From: 630D-37 sp037447295
Lineage (GTDB): Bacteria; Chloroflexota; Anaerolineae; Anaerolineales; Villigracilaceae
Assembly: GCA_037447295.1 (NCBI GenBank)
Contig: JBBIGZ010000068.1
Span: 1-15,447 of the forward strand
Direction of reading: 5' to 3'
Length of the DNA: 15,447 nucleotides
Made by a program: the position numbers and the translations under genes. The stretch's first letter is position 1. Each line of letters begins with the position of its first letter. Below the pieces are notes generated by a model that saw nothing but the letters and a program-made list of their open reading frames with translations, was not told the origin of the DNA and did no database searches. This document shows, in pieces, positions 7,472 through 14,566 of this stretch.

Positions 7472-8464
7472 TCAGGCTTCCAGGTGAGGCCATTGTAGCA
7501 AAATGCTTTCGGTGAGCAACCGCGGATTGACACCGATATCCAGGCGATAAATAGCACGCTCCAGGTTCTGCATCAAGGCCTGGAGGTGCTGCGGCAGCAA
7601 CTGGCCGGCCAGGAATTCGATATCCATCTCTCGATCGAGGTGGGTGAGCGGCAGATCGGCCTGCATGGAACGTAGGAAGACATCCCGCCAATAGGAAAGC
7701 CAGAGCAGGAAAACCTCCCGCAGGCTCTCTTTATCCTTTGCCAGAGATTCCGCATAGGCGAACCGTTCTACCCGTGGGGCATAGAGCAAACGATGGAGTT
7801 CTGCCAGGCGCTCGTGACGTTGCTCTAGCGCATGGGCATCCTGTGCCAGACGCAGGGCATAACCAGGTCGCCCGCCGCTCAAATGCGCCAGCAAGCGCGC
7901 TGTTTCGGCCTCCATGCCGCGCATGGTGAGAAATTCCTCCACCTCGATCAGCGGCAAAGAGCGCAGGCGAACGATCTCGCAACGCGAAGCAATGGTCGGC
8001 AGGATTTGCTCTGCACTATCGGCGGTGAGCAAGAGCAAAGCGTGAGATGGAGCTTCCTCCAGCGTCTTCAGCAGGGCGTTGGCCGCAGAATCGTTGGCTT
8101 CTTGAAAGCGCAGGAACAGGGCGATGCGATAGGGAGATTGGAGCGGTTTGAGGTTAAGCAGGCGACGCGCCTCGCGCACGGCATCCACCTTTAGAATGCC
8201 GCCTACGCGTTCGGATTGAACGATCAACAGGTCTGGATGGGCGCTGCTCTCGAATTGTCGGCAATCGCGACACTTGCCACAAGGAACTCCCGGCGAGAGG
8301 GGAGAAGGACAAGAAACTGCCTGCGCCAAGCGCAGTGCCAGCCTGCGCCGACCCACTCCCGGCGGACCGGTGAACAAATAGGCATGATGGATTTTGCGCC
8401 GCGCTACTTGCTCGCGCAGCAATTCCACTGCCCATTCGTGTCCGAGGATGTTCCAGTTTTCCAT
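7472..8464 (-). CDS. holB: DNA polymerase III clamp-loader delta' subunit
   Basis: A protein of 330 residues, AAA+ fold, part of the clamp loader that places the beta sliding clamp on DNA. The nucleotide loop is degenerate (GPPGVGRRR at 33-41, Arg where the catalytic Lys would be), as expected for delta', which does not hydrolyse ATP, rather than for DnaX. A zinc module is formed by Cys52, Cys62, Cys65 and Cys68, spaced as in the delta'/tau family. NALLKTLEEAPSHALLLL and the SRC motif (TIASRCEIV, arginine finger) are clear. The start ATG at 8464 is preceded closely by AGGGGG. It lies 63 nt downstream of lexA on the same strand, with a heptamer hairpin in between, so it may share the lexA transcript and be SOS-linked. 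Confidence 0.9.
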   Translation of the reverse strand: MENWNILGHEWAVELLREQVARRKIHHAYLFTGPPGVGRRRLALRLAQAVSCPSPLSPGVPCGKCRDCRQFESSAHPDLLIVQSERVGGILKVDAVREARRLLNLKPLQSPYRIALFLRFQEANDSAANALLKTLEEAPSHALLLLTADSAEQILPTIASRCEIVRLRSLPLIEVEEFLTMRGMEAETARLLAHLSGGRPGYALRLAQDAHALEQRHERLAELHRLLYAPRVERFAYAESLAKDKESLREVFLLWLSYWRDVFLRSMQADLPLTHLDREMDIEFLAGQLLPQHLQALMQNLERAIYRLDIGVNPRLLTESILLQWPHLEA

Positions 8465-8494
8465 TGCCCCCTATTGTACCCTAACAGGGAAATA

Positions 8495-8522
8495 GCCCCT
8501 CACCGTTCACCGCTCGGCGGTG
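8495..8522. repeat. Heptamer repeat and GC hairpin between lexA and holB
   Basis: Read on the minus strand the spacer contains GAGCGGT GAACGGT GAGGGGC, a short heptamer run close in sequence to the one at 1291-1325. CACCGC-TCG-GCGGTG (8508-8522) gives a six-pair hairpin directly after the lexA stop. No U-run follows, so it is not a normal terminator; it could weaken read-through, protect the lexA message, or be only part of the repeat family. Confidence 0.5.
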
Positions 8523-8527
8523 CGCCG

Positions 8528-9199
8528 TTAGACGGCTACATTCTCGATCCGGCGCACGACCATGACCACTTTCCCTTTGATCTCCAGCGGTTCGCTCTTG
8601 GGAATGCGGATCGGCTGCATGGATGGGTTGGCCGGTTTGAGCAAGTAGCCGTCCTTATCCCGGTAGAAATACTTGAGGGTGGTCTCCTCGCGCTCTGGCA
8701 ACCAGATCGCCACCATTTCGCCGTTGTGGGCCTCATTCACTGGCTTGAGCACGACGATATCCCCATTGTTGATCATGGCGTCGATCATCGAATCTCCCTG
8801 GACCTCGAGAGCAAAGAGCTTTTCCCGGTCGGCGGCCGGCAAGAGGCTGCTGGCGATCTCTACGGCGAACGCCTCATCGTCGGTTAGATAGGAGACGCCG
8901 GGATCGAAAACCGGGATGGGAATACCGGCAGCGATCGGCCCCAGGATCGGGATGCGCACCACATCACTGACCGGGCGCGCCAGGCGCACCCCGCGTGAGA
9001 CATTGCGATCCCGCTCGATCCGCCCATGCCGCTCTAGTTGATCCAGGTAGTAGTTGATCTGGGATGTAGATTCGACATTGATGTGCTTCCCGATTTCCCG
9101 AATGGTGGGGGGATAGTGATGCTCTCGCTGGTATTCTTCCAAAAAATGCAGGATTTTATAATGCACTTCTGTGAGTCCTTTTGGTTTGCGCGCCATCAT
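8528..9199 (-). CDS. lexA: LexA repressor, SOS response regulator
   Basis: A protein of 223 residues with the two LexA domains. The N-terminal winged helix covers roughly residues 8-72 (PTIREIGKHINVESTSQINYYLDQL). The C-terminal S24 self-cleavage domain has the Ala91-Gly92 cleavage bond in GPIAAGIP, the nucleophile Ser137 in VQGDSMIDAMI and the general base Lys176 in EETTLKYF. RecA filaments on damaged DNA trigger the cleavage and open the SOS regulon. The start is the first of two ATG codons (ATGATG at 9199), 5 nt after AAGGAGG. The gene is autoregulated, as its promoter spacer is a full LexA palindrome. It is transcribed toward holB. Confidence 0.97.
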   Translation of the reverse strand: MMARKPKGLTEVHYKILHFLEEYQREHHYPPTIREIGKHINVESTSQINYYLDQLERHGRIERDRNVSRGVRLARPVSDVVRIPILGPIAAGIPIPVFDPGVSYLTDDEAFAVEIASSLLPAADREKLFALEVQGDSMIDAMINNGDIVVLKPVNEAHNGEMVAIWLPEREETTLKYFYRDKDGYLLKPANPSMQPIRIPKSEPLEIKGKVVMVVRRIENVAV

Positions 9200-9218
9200 A
9201 AGAGCCTCCTTGTAGAGG

Positions 9219-9248
9219 ATTATAATCGAACATATGTTCGATTGTCAA
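9219..9248 (-). promoter_or_regulatory. Consensus sigma-70 promoter of lexA
   Basis: On the minus strand TTGACA (9248-9243) is followed after 18 nt by TATAAT (9224-9219), a full match to both consensus boxes. The start codon lies 20 nt downstream of the -10 box, with AAGGAGG in between. Promoters this strong are typical for genes that are held down by a repressor, which agrees with the operator that fills the spacer. Confidence 0.9.
9224..9243. promoter_or_regulatory. LexA operator (SOS box)
   Basis: AATCGAACATATGTTCGATT is a perfect 20-bp palindrome. Its core CGAACATATGTTCG is the classic Gram-positive (DinR/Cheo) LexA site, not the CTGT-N8-ACAG site of Gammaproteobacteria. It occupies the space between the -35 and -10 boxes, so bound LexA would exclude RNA polymerase. 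Negative autoregulation of lexA follows. Confidence 0.95.
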
Positions 9249-9342
9249 GGTTTTTAAGCAAAGATTTCACCGCAAAAACCTTTCCGATGACGGAGAGAAG
9301 CAAAACTTCTCGCAGAAAGTCTTGTAAATCCTGCCCACCGCC

Positions 9343-9465
9343 TTAGCCGGATTCTCCGGGCGCCGAGGTTATCGCCGTTCGGGCACCGCGCGGGTGATGG
9401 GTCGTTGGTTGGACGATCGATCCTCGCTCCATCAAGCCCCATTCATCGGGCGTCAACTGTAGCAC
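9343..9465 (-). CDS. Small ORF of 40 residues, possibly part of a decayed cassette
   Basis: A GTG start at 9465 stands 7 nt after a good ribosome site AAAGGAG (9479-9473). The product begins VLQLTPDEWGLMERGSIVQP and ends at TAA (9345-9343). Its first part lies in repeat copy A, and a diverged copy of the same junction exists at 9640-9714 with an in-frame stop. It overlaps the end of another frame (9602-9453) by 13 nt. I do not recognise the family. It may be real, or the intact-looking end of a dying two-gene unit. Confidence 0.3.
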   Translation of the reverse strand: MLQLTPDEWGLMERGSIVQPTTHHPRGARTAITSAPGESG

Positions 9466-9485
9466 GGGATTTCTCCTTTGCAGAT
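9411..9485. repeat. Direct repeat copy A (75 nt)
   Basis: The segment starts GGACGATCGATCCTCGCTCC and matches 9640-9714 along its length. In the first 36 nt there are only four differences, all transitions; the rest aligns with small gaps through CGTCAAC, GCACGG and GCAGAT. On the minus strand it spans the end of one small ORF and the start of the next. Confidence 0.7.
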
Positions 9486-9602
9486 CAGGCAAAGCGATGA
9501 TGCATCGTCTTGTGGAAAACGATTACGGCGAATCACACGCCGCATGTACTGCCGGGTCGCCCACCAATTCGTCAGGCTCGTAGGGATGCCGAACGAATTT
9601 GG
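9453..9602 (-). pseudogene. Remnant reading frame of 49 codons without a good start
   Basis: The frame is open between a TAG (9605-9603) and its TGA (9455-9453). It contains TNWWATRQYMRRVIRRNRFP and then SSLCLICKGEIPCYS with three cysteines, Cys-X2-Cys plus one more. The only ATG (9545) has no ribosome site. The composition (Trp-Trp, a basic stretch, closely set Cys) looks like former coding sequence more than chance, but no family is recognised. Its end overlaps the GTG start of the 40-residue ORF by 13 nt, like a coupled pair. Confidence 0.3.
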
Positions 9603-9639
9603 CTATAGAAACAATCCGTCCCTTTTCCTCCTCGTCTTT

Positions 9640-9714
9640 GGACGATCAATCCTCGCTCTATCGAGCCCCATTTATGGCGTCAACCATGGCACGGTGATTT
9701 ATCGGCGTGCAGAT
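9640..9714. repeat. Direct repeat copy B (75 nt), more decayed
   Basis: It begins GGACGATCAATCCTCGCTCT and ends GCAGAT, aligned with 9411-9485 at a distance of 229 nt. On the minus strand the frame equivalent to the 40-residue ORF is broken by TAA shortly after the equivalent GTG, and the ribosome site is lost (ATCTGCACGCCG instead of ATCTGCAAAGGAG). Confidence 0.65.
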
Positions 9715-9723
9715 ATTCAAACG

Positions 9724-9755
9724 ACCATCAGACCATCAGACTATCAGAGTATCAG
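9724..9755. repeat. Tandem octamer repeat, four units
   Basis: Four units stand in perfect register: ACCATCAG, ACCATCAG, ACTATCAG, AGTATCAG. The last four bases of each unit never change (ATCAG core). It lies in the gap downstream of the ABC-F block and codes for nothing visible. Confidence 0.8.
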
Positions 9756-9790
9756 GCTCCGTGTTCCGTAGTCTATTCGATCCACTACGA

Positions 9791-9834
9791 AACAAACGCA
9801 AGCGTTCGTTAAAAAACAAACGCAAGCGTTCGTT
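9791..9834 (-). terminator. Tandem pair of identical hairpins, likely double terminator of the ABC-F operon
   Basis: The 20-mer AACAAACGCAAGCGTTCGTT occurs twice (9791-9810 and 9815-9834), separated by AAAA. Read on the minus strand each copy is AACGAACG-CTTG-CGTTTGTT: eight pairs including one G-U, closed on a GCUUGC loop, a known extra-stable tetraloop. The first copy to be transcribed is followed by six U residues (two from the stem plus UUUU). On the plus strand the same stem would hold an A-C mismatch, so the sign points to minus-strand use. It begins 20 nt after the stop of the small membrane protein gene. Confidence 0.7.
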
Positions 9835-9853
9835 TTACAGGGAGAGCCTCACG

Positions 9854-9958
9854 TTAGCGCACTCCCAATGCGTAGAGCAAAAGGCCGAGAGCAGTGGCAA
9901 TGGCAATGCAAAGAGCACAGACGATCAGGAATTTGACGATCGGGGGAAGATGGTTCAT
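9854..9958 (-). CDS. 34-residue single-pass membrane protein, coupled to the ABC-F gene
   Basis: The ATG at 9958 overlaps the ABC-F stop as ATGA and has GGAGG four nt upstream, so translation is probably coupled. The product starts MNHLPPIVKFLIV, continues as one unbroken hydrophobic stretch of about 20 residues (around 10-31, including CALCIAIATALGLLLYAL) and ends GVR before TAA at 9856-9854. One positive residue on each side fits a single transmembrane helix. No family is recognised. It is followed after 20 nt by the double hairpin, so it is the last gene of its operon. Reality is supported by the start overlap, ribosome site, hydrophobic pattern and clean stop before the terminator; function is unknown. 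Confidence 0.7.
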   Translation of the reverse strand: MNHLPPIVKFLIVCALCIAIATALGLLLYALGVR

Positions 9959-11961
9959 GCGGCCTCCACAAAATCGGTTTCGGCGAAAGTAGTCCAGGTT
10001 TGCCATTTCGCTTCCAGTTCGGCTTGTAGCTCGGCATATTCTTTGCCCAGGCGGGCGACTTCAAAGGGATCGGGAGGAGGGGTTTCAAGACGGGTGCTCA
10101 ATTCACGCAGACGCGCTTCCATTTGGTGAATTTCCTCTTCGAGGCGCTGCATTTCGGCAAGCCGACGGCGCGCTTCGGCGGTGGCACGCTTTTGGGAAGG
10201 TGCCGTGACAGTGGCGCGGCGGGTCACTGTTTTCTTTTCGGACGCTGCTTTTTGCTGCGCCGTTTTCATCTGAGAGTAACTGCCCTCGAAAACGCTCAGG
10301 CGCGATTCTGCCGGGTCGATCTCCCAGATCTGGGTGGCCAGGGCGTCAATCAGGTAGCGATCGTGGCTGACAAGCAGGATCGTCCCCTCGTAAGCGGCGA
10401 GCACGTTCTGGAGCACTTCTTGGGAAGGAATATCGAGATGATTGGTCGGCTCATCGAGCAGGAGCAGATTCGCTTGTTGCAGGGCAAGTTTTGCCAGGGC
10501 AAGACGACTGCGCTCCCCTCCGGAGAGCATGGCTACCCGCTTGAAAACATCTTCATCGGTGAAAAGATACTTCGCTAGGTAGTGACGCGCTTCGCCGGGG
10601 AGCATAGTTGGCGCGACGGAAAGGATCTCTTCCAAAACCGTGTGCGCGGGGATGAGCCCCTCATGTGCCTGAGCAAAATAACCGACCTGAAGGGAAGCTC
10701 CAAGCACCACTTCACCGGAAAGAGGCGGAATTTCTCCTAGGATGGTCTTGAGAAAGGTGGTTTTGCCGGCGCCGTTCGGTCCGATCAGCGCGACGCATTC
10801 GCCGCGACGCAGGGTGAGATCGGGAACAGTGAAGAGGGGGCGCTCGGCATAGCCGACCCGTAGGTCACGGGTGCGCAAGACGAGATCGCCGGAGCGCGAG
10901 CGGACTCGGAGCTGAAGGTGCAGCTGTGCTTCGGGCCGCCGCGGGGGCCTAAGGTCCCGCACGCGCCGCTCGGCCTCTTCTACGCTGAAAGTGCCGGTGG
11001 TGGTATCCACGTCTAGCTGCGACCAGCTGCGGGTAAGGGCGTCTTCTAATCCCACCTGTTCTATCGCCTGCAGATGACGCGTTAGACGCCGCAGGCGCCC
11101 TTTGGCCTGTTGAACGTTTTGCCCGGAAATGTTTCGCTTGATATAGTCAATCTCTTTGAGCAAGCGCTCGCGCTCATGGGCATAGAGCTCTTCCTCGCGT
11201 GCCAGGCGTTCCTGACGTTGTTGCAGATAGGCGGAATAATTGCCGCGATAAAAGGTGATGCCTTGGGGTGAGAGTTCGAGGATTGCCTGGCAGGTTTGAT
11301 CGAGAAAATAGCGATCGTGAGAGACGATGATGGCCGCGCCTTCCCAGCGGTTGGCAAGGTATCCTTCGAGCCATTCGACGGCGGCTACATCGAGATGATT
11401 GGTAGGTTCATCCAGTAGGAGCACATCCGGCTCGGAGAGGAGCAGGTGGGCCAGGCCGGCCCGCGTGCGCTGACCGCCGGAGAGATGATCGAGGGGTAGA
11501 TGATGCTCTTCTTCCCGAAACCCCAAACCATCGAGCACATAGCGAATGCGTGCCTCCCAGGTATAGCCGCCGCGGCGCTCAAAGCTTTCCTGGAGATGGG
11601 CATAGCGTTCGAGTAGCAGCGGATCGGGGGCACGGGCGATGGCTTCTTCGAGGCGATGCAGTTCTTCTTGTTGGGCCAAAAGATCGGAGAGTGCCTGACG
11701 GGCAAATTCCCATAGGCTCTGGGCAGAATGAAAATCGGCTTCTTGGGGAAGATAGCCCAGGCGGACCTGGCGAGCGCGGCGAACTTCACCAGAGGTAGGC
11801 TCCTCTTCACCGATCAGGATGCGTAAGAGAGTAGTTTTGCCACAACCGTTCGGGCCGATCAGTCCGTAACGGGTGTGCGGCGGCAGATCGAAGGTGACAT
11901 TGCGAAAAAGGTCTCGCCCGCCATAGGATTTGGCCAGGTCGGCTACCTGCAAGAGGGACAT
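9955..11961 (-). CDS. ABC-F family ATPase (ribosome-associated, Uup/YfmR-like)
   Basis: A soluble protein of 668 residues with two ABC modules and no membrane domain. Module 1: Walker A GPNGCGKTT (36-44), LSGGQRT (160-166), LLLDEPTNHLD (181-191). Module 2: GPNGAGKTT (394-402), LSGGERS (479-485), LLLDEPTNHLD (500-510). The inter-module linker (about 240-330) is rich in charged residues, as in the P-site tRNA interaction motif. The C-terminal 120 residues are Lys/Arg/Glu-rich and predicted coiled coil (RRRLAEMQRLEEEIHQMEARL), as in Uup and YfmR. Such proteins bind the ribosome E site and ease translation stalls or give antibiotic protection; housekeeping is more likely here because it sits beside proC. 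The start ATG is 1 nt after the proC stop. Confidence 0.93.
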   Translation of the reverse strand: MSLLQVADLAKSYGGRDLFRNVTFDLPPHTRYGLIGPNGCGKTTLLRILIGEEEPTSGEVRRARQVRLGYLPQEADFHSAQSLWEFARQALSDLLAQQEELHRLEEAIARAPDPLLLERYAHLQESFERRGGYTWEARIRYVLDGLGFREEEHHLPLDHLSGGQRTRAGLAHLLLSEPDVLLLDEPTNHLDVAAVEWLEGYLANRWEGAAIIVSHDRYFLDQTCQAILELSPQGITFYRGNYSAYLQQRQERLAREEELYAHERERLLKEIDYIKRNISGQNVQQAKGRLRRLTRHLQAIEQVGLEDALTRSWSQLDVDTTTGTFSVEEAERRVRDLRPPRRPEAQLHLQLRVRSRSGDLVLRTRDLRVGYAERPLFTVPDLTLRRGECVALIGPNGAGKTTFLKTILGEIPPLSGEVVLGASLQVGYFAQAHEGLIPAHTVLEEILSVAPTMLPGEARHYLAKYLFTDEDVFKRVAMLSGGERSRLALAKLALQQANLLLLDEPTNHLDIPSQEVLQNVLAAYEGTILLVSHDRYLIDALATQIWEIDPAESRLSVFEGSYSQMKTAQQKAASEKKTVTRRATVTAPSQKRATAEARRRLAEMQRLEEEIHQMEARLRELSTRLETPPPDPFEVARLGKEYAELQAELEAKWQTWTTFAETDFVEAA

Positions 11962-11962
11962 G

Positions 11963-12808
11963 TCATTCTTCGGGATGAGGGGCTTCGGGCAAGTGAAGAG
12001 GTTTTTCTTTGCCGAGTTCCAACGAACGCTGATAGGCAGCCCAGACGGCGCGCGAAATGGCCGTGCGGAAGCCGGCCTTTTCCAGGTAGTAGAGGGCTTC
12101 GGCTGAAGTGCCGCCGGGGGAGGTCACCTGATTGCGCAAGGTGGCCGGATGTCGCCCGGCTTGTTGGTAGTAGGCCACCGAGCCTTTGATCGTCTGGACG
12201 ACCAACTGTTCGGCAATGCGGCGAGGGAAGCCTAGGTGGACGCCGGCATCGATCAACGCTTCCATGAAGAGGAACACGTAGGCCGGGCCGGTGCCGGAAA
12301 GGGCTGTGGCCATATCCAGGAAGTATTCATCCTCGACGAAAATTTCTTCCCCTAATGCACTGAGGATCTGGCGCGCCATTTCGCGCTGCTCCGGAGTGAC
12401 GGCAGCGGAAGCCGTCCAGACGGTGATCCCCTCGCCGATCTGCCCCGGCGTATTCGGCATCGAACGCACCACGGCCGGATGAGCCAGCCCTTGAGCGATC
12501 TTATCCAGGCCGGCGCCGGCAACGATGGAAAGCACCAGCGCCTGGGATGGGATATGCCCTTTCAGCCCCCGAAGCACGGTGCTCAGTCGCTGCGGTTTGA
12601 CCGAAAGCACGACCACCTGCGCCTGGGACGCGGCCAGAGCATTATCGGTGGAATAAGCGAGGCCATACGTTCGCGCCAGCTCTTCGAGGCGTTCGAGGCG
12701 TGGGCCGGCGGCGATCAGCTGCTCCGGCCGGGCCAATCCCCGGCGCAAGATGCCTTTGATCATGGCCTCCGCCATAACCCCTGGACCGATAAAAGCGATC
12801 TTTTCCAT
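11963..12808 (-). CDS. proC: Pyrroline-5-carboxylate reductase
   Basis: A protein of 281 residues catalysing the last step of proline synthesis: pyrroline-5-carboxylate plus NAD(P)H to L-proline. The Rossmann start IAFIGPGVMAEAM (4-16), VKPQ (70-73), SIVAGAG (94-100), RSMPNTP (115-121), ALSGTGPAYVF (169-179) and the family signature VTSPGGTSAEAL (228-239) are all present. The length is slightly above the usual 270, with a short acidic tail (PEAPHPEE). The start at 12808 has GAAGGGAA close upstream. It lies 18 nt after the histidine kinase gene and 1 nt before the ABC-F gene. Confidence 0.96.
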   Translation of the reverse strand: MEKIAFIGPGVMAEAMIKGILRRGLARPEQLIAAGPRLERLEELARTYGLAYSTDNALAASQAQVVVLSVKPQRLSTVLRGLKGHIPSQALVLSIVAGAGLDKIAQGLAHPAVVRSMPNTPGQIGEGITVWTASAAVTPEQREMARQILSALGEEIFVEDEYFLDMATALSGTGPAYVFLFMEALIDAGVHLGFPRRIAEQLVVQTIKGSVAYYQQAGRHPATLRNQVTSPGGTSAEALYYLEKAGFRTAISRAVWAAYQRSLELGKEKPLHLPEAPHPEE

Positions 12809-12826
12809 ACATTCCCTTCCGATGCA

Positions 12827-14566
12827 TTAACGTTGGTGCAGCCGATCGGCCGCTTCTCCGGTGAGTGGAATAAAAACCTGCACGCGCGTGCCCTTGCCGG
12901 GAGCCGAGAGAATGTTCAAGACGCCGTTAATTAGCTCGGTACGTTCGGTCAGGTTGATCATGCCGAGGCTACCGCGTTTTTCGTAGGATTGCATCACCGA
13001 TTTCACATCGAACCCCACGCCATCATCCTGGATTTCCAGGAGCAAGATATCGTTCTGAATGGGCCTCAGGCGAACCCAAATGTTGGCGGCACGCGCATGT
13101 TTGCGGGCATTATTCACCGCTTCTTCGGCAATGGAGAAGATCACGCCCTGTTTGCCCACTTCCAGCTGGGGAAGAACGCTTTCATCCACTTCGATGATCA
13201 CGTTTTGATTGAAGGTTTCGCGCATCTTATCGGCCATGGCCTGCAAGGCAGCCGGCAATCCTTGTGTTTCGAGCACCAGGGGGCGCAACGTGAAGAGCAT
13301 GTGACGGATTTCCTTCACCGTTCGATGCGCTAGGTCTTCGATCTTTTCTAGCTCTTCCAGCGCCTGTTGTACATCGCGTTGAACCAATCGGCGAGCGATA
13401 TTCAGTCGCATGGCAATCGCGGAAACGGACTGGGTAGGGCCATCATGCAGATCGCGCGCCAGTTTTTTGCGGGCCTCTTCATGAATTTCAGCCATGCGTT
13501 CTTTTTCTTCGAGCAGAGTCTGATAAAGGCTGGCATTCTGGATGGCCGTGCTCATCTGCCGCGCTAGAATATCCAGGATTTCGCGCCGCTCTTCGGTGAA
13601 ATACTGCAGCTCGGGATGGGCAAAGATCAAAGCACCGTAGAGGTTCAGGCCTGCGTAAAGCGGTAGGCAATAGGCGGAAATACACTGATGAAAAGCGACA
13701 ATCCGTCCCAATTCCGGATCGGCGCTGATACGCTGGGTGAGAACGGGGGTGCGTTCATCAAAGAGGGTTTTCAAAATACCCTTTTCCCCTTCCAGCTCAA
13801 TACGGCGATCGCTAAAGGTGAAGCGATGTTCGGCGGCGACGTAGAGCTTCCCCTCGCGGAAAAGCAACACCGCGCTCACCAGCGGGTTGGTTCCGGGGTC
13901 TATCTCCGGAGCAAGCGCCGAATCGGCCAGCTTAAGCGCCGATTCGATGATGCGTTGGTAGCTCAGGGTGCTGGTCAATGCGGAGGCCAGTTCATAAACC
14001 GCGCGCAAACGCTCATTTTCCACGCGGCGTTTTTCGGCCTCGGCGTCCAGAAAGGCACGCCGCCGGGCGCGCAATTCTTCTATTACCCGATAGCCCAAAA
14101 AACCAAAAGTGGCGCCAAAAATCAGGAGGGAAGCAAGTGTGACCCCTAGGAGCAAAGGGGATACCGCTCGGAAGAGCAAACCATAGGCAGTAACAAAGAG
14201 CGCGTGGAGAAAAGCGATCAGCAGTGCACCGCGCCATTCAAAATACAGCGAGGCACTAAATACAGGTATCAGCCCGGCCAGTATCGATCGAAAACCGAAC
14301 GAATCAAGAAGTAACGAGAAAGCAATCGCCCAGATCCAATCAAAGAAAACGTTCAGTTGACGGTGATAGCTTAGGCGAGCATTCAACGCGGCCAAGACAG
14401 TCAACCCCAAGTTCCACAGCACACCGAGCATCAAGACAAGGCCTGACCAAATCCCTATCCCACTGCTCAGGCCTAAGGAGACGCTCAGCGCTAGCAACGT
14501 CAACCAGCGCAAAGAAATGACCAACCAATCGGCAATGAAAGGAGAATCGGCAGTCTTCATGTGCAT
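12827..14566 (-). CDS. NarL-type sensor histidine kinase with N-terminal membrane domain and GAF domain
   Basis: A protein of 579 residues. Residues 10-160 carry about six hydrophobic segments, then a short coiled coil (165-190), a GAF-like sensor region (about 190-350), the HisKA_3 box ARDLHDGPTQS with phospho-acceptor His374, the N-box EEAVNNARKHA (481-491), G1 DDGVGFD (514-520) and GSLGMINLTERTELI (532-546). HDGPTQ is typical of DesK/NarX/LiaS kinases that pair with LuxR-type regulators. No response regulator gene is in the window. The ATG at 14566 abuts the stop of the sulfotransferase-like gene with no gap; a second ATG stands two codons on. The stimulus is unknown. The membrane domain has almost no periplasmic loop, so it may sense the membrane or cytoplasm. 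Confidence 0.92.
   Translation of the reverse strand: MHMKTADSPFIADWLVISLRWLTLLALSVSLGLSSGIGIWSGLVLMLGVLWNLGLTVLAALNARLSYHRQLNVFFDWIWAIAFSLLLDSFGFRSILAGLIPVFSASLYFEWRGALLIAFLHALFVTAYGLLFRAVSPLLLGVTLASLLIFGATFGFLGYRVIEELRARRRAFLDAEAEKRRVENERLRAVYELASALTSTLSYQRIIESALKLADSALAPEIDPGTNPLVSAVLLFREGKLYVAAEHRFTFSDRRIELEGEKGILKTLFDERTPVLTQRISADPELGRIVAFHQCISAYCLPLYAGLNLYGALIFAHPELQYFTEERREILDILARQMSTAIQNASLYQTLLEEKERMAEIHEEARKKLARDLHDGPTQSVSAIAMRLNIARRLVQRDVQQALEELEKIEDLAHRTVKEIRHMLFTLRPLVLETQGLPAALQAMADKMRETFNQNVIIEVDESVLPQLEVGKQGVIFSIAEEAVNNARKHARAANIWVRLRPIQNDILLLEIQDDGVGFDVKSVMQSYEKRGSLGMINLTERTELINGVLNILSAPGKGTRVQVFIPLTGEAADRLHQR

Larger units (their letters stand above)
9249..9853. other. 605-nt gene-poor gap with decayed repeats
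   Basis: This stretch separates the end of the ABC-F block from the lexA promoter. It holds two diverged 75-nt direct repeats, fragments of two overlapping small ORFs, an octamer tandem repeat and the double hairpin, each listed separately. 9249-9342 shows nothing I can name. No intact gene of normal size is present on either strand; the frames that stay open are short and lack recognisable domains. Confidence 0.7.

Noticed and set aside
8464..8478. TACAAT 8 nt before the holB ATG as a promoter for a leaderless transcript
   Set aside because: No -35 box stands 16-18 nt upstream (GAGGGG there), and a leaderless start cannot be supported from one hexamer.
9411..9714. Two 75-nt repeats 229 nt apart as possible integron attC sites flanking a cassette
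   Set aside because: The repeats lack RYYYAAC/GTTRRRY core pairs at their ends and do not fold as inverted arms; the similarity follows the reading-frame junction instead.
9849..10088. Minus-strand frame of 79 codons across the ABC-F end
   Set aside because: It overlaps the ABC-F coiled-coil end out of frame and is Pro/Lys-rich without pattern; the ATGA-coupled frame at 9854-9958 is the better candidate.
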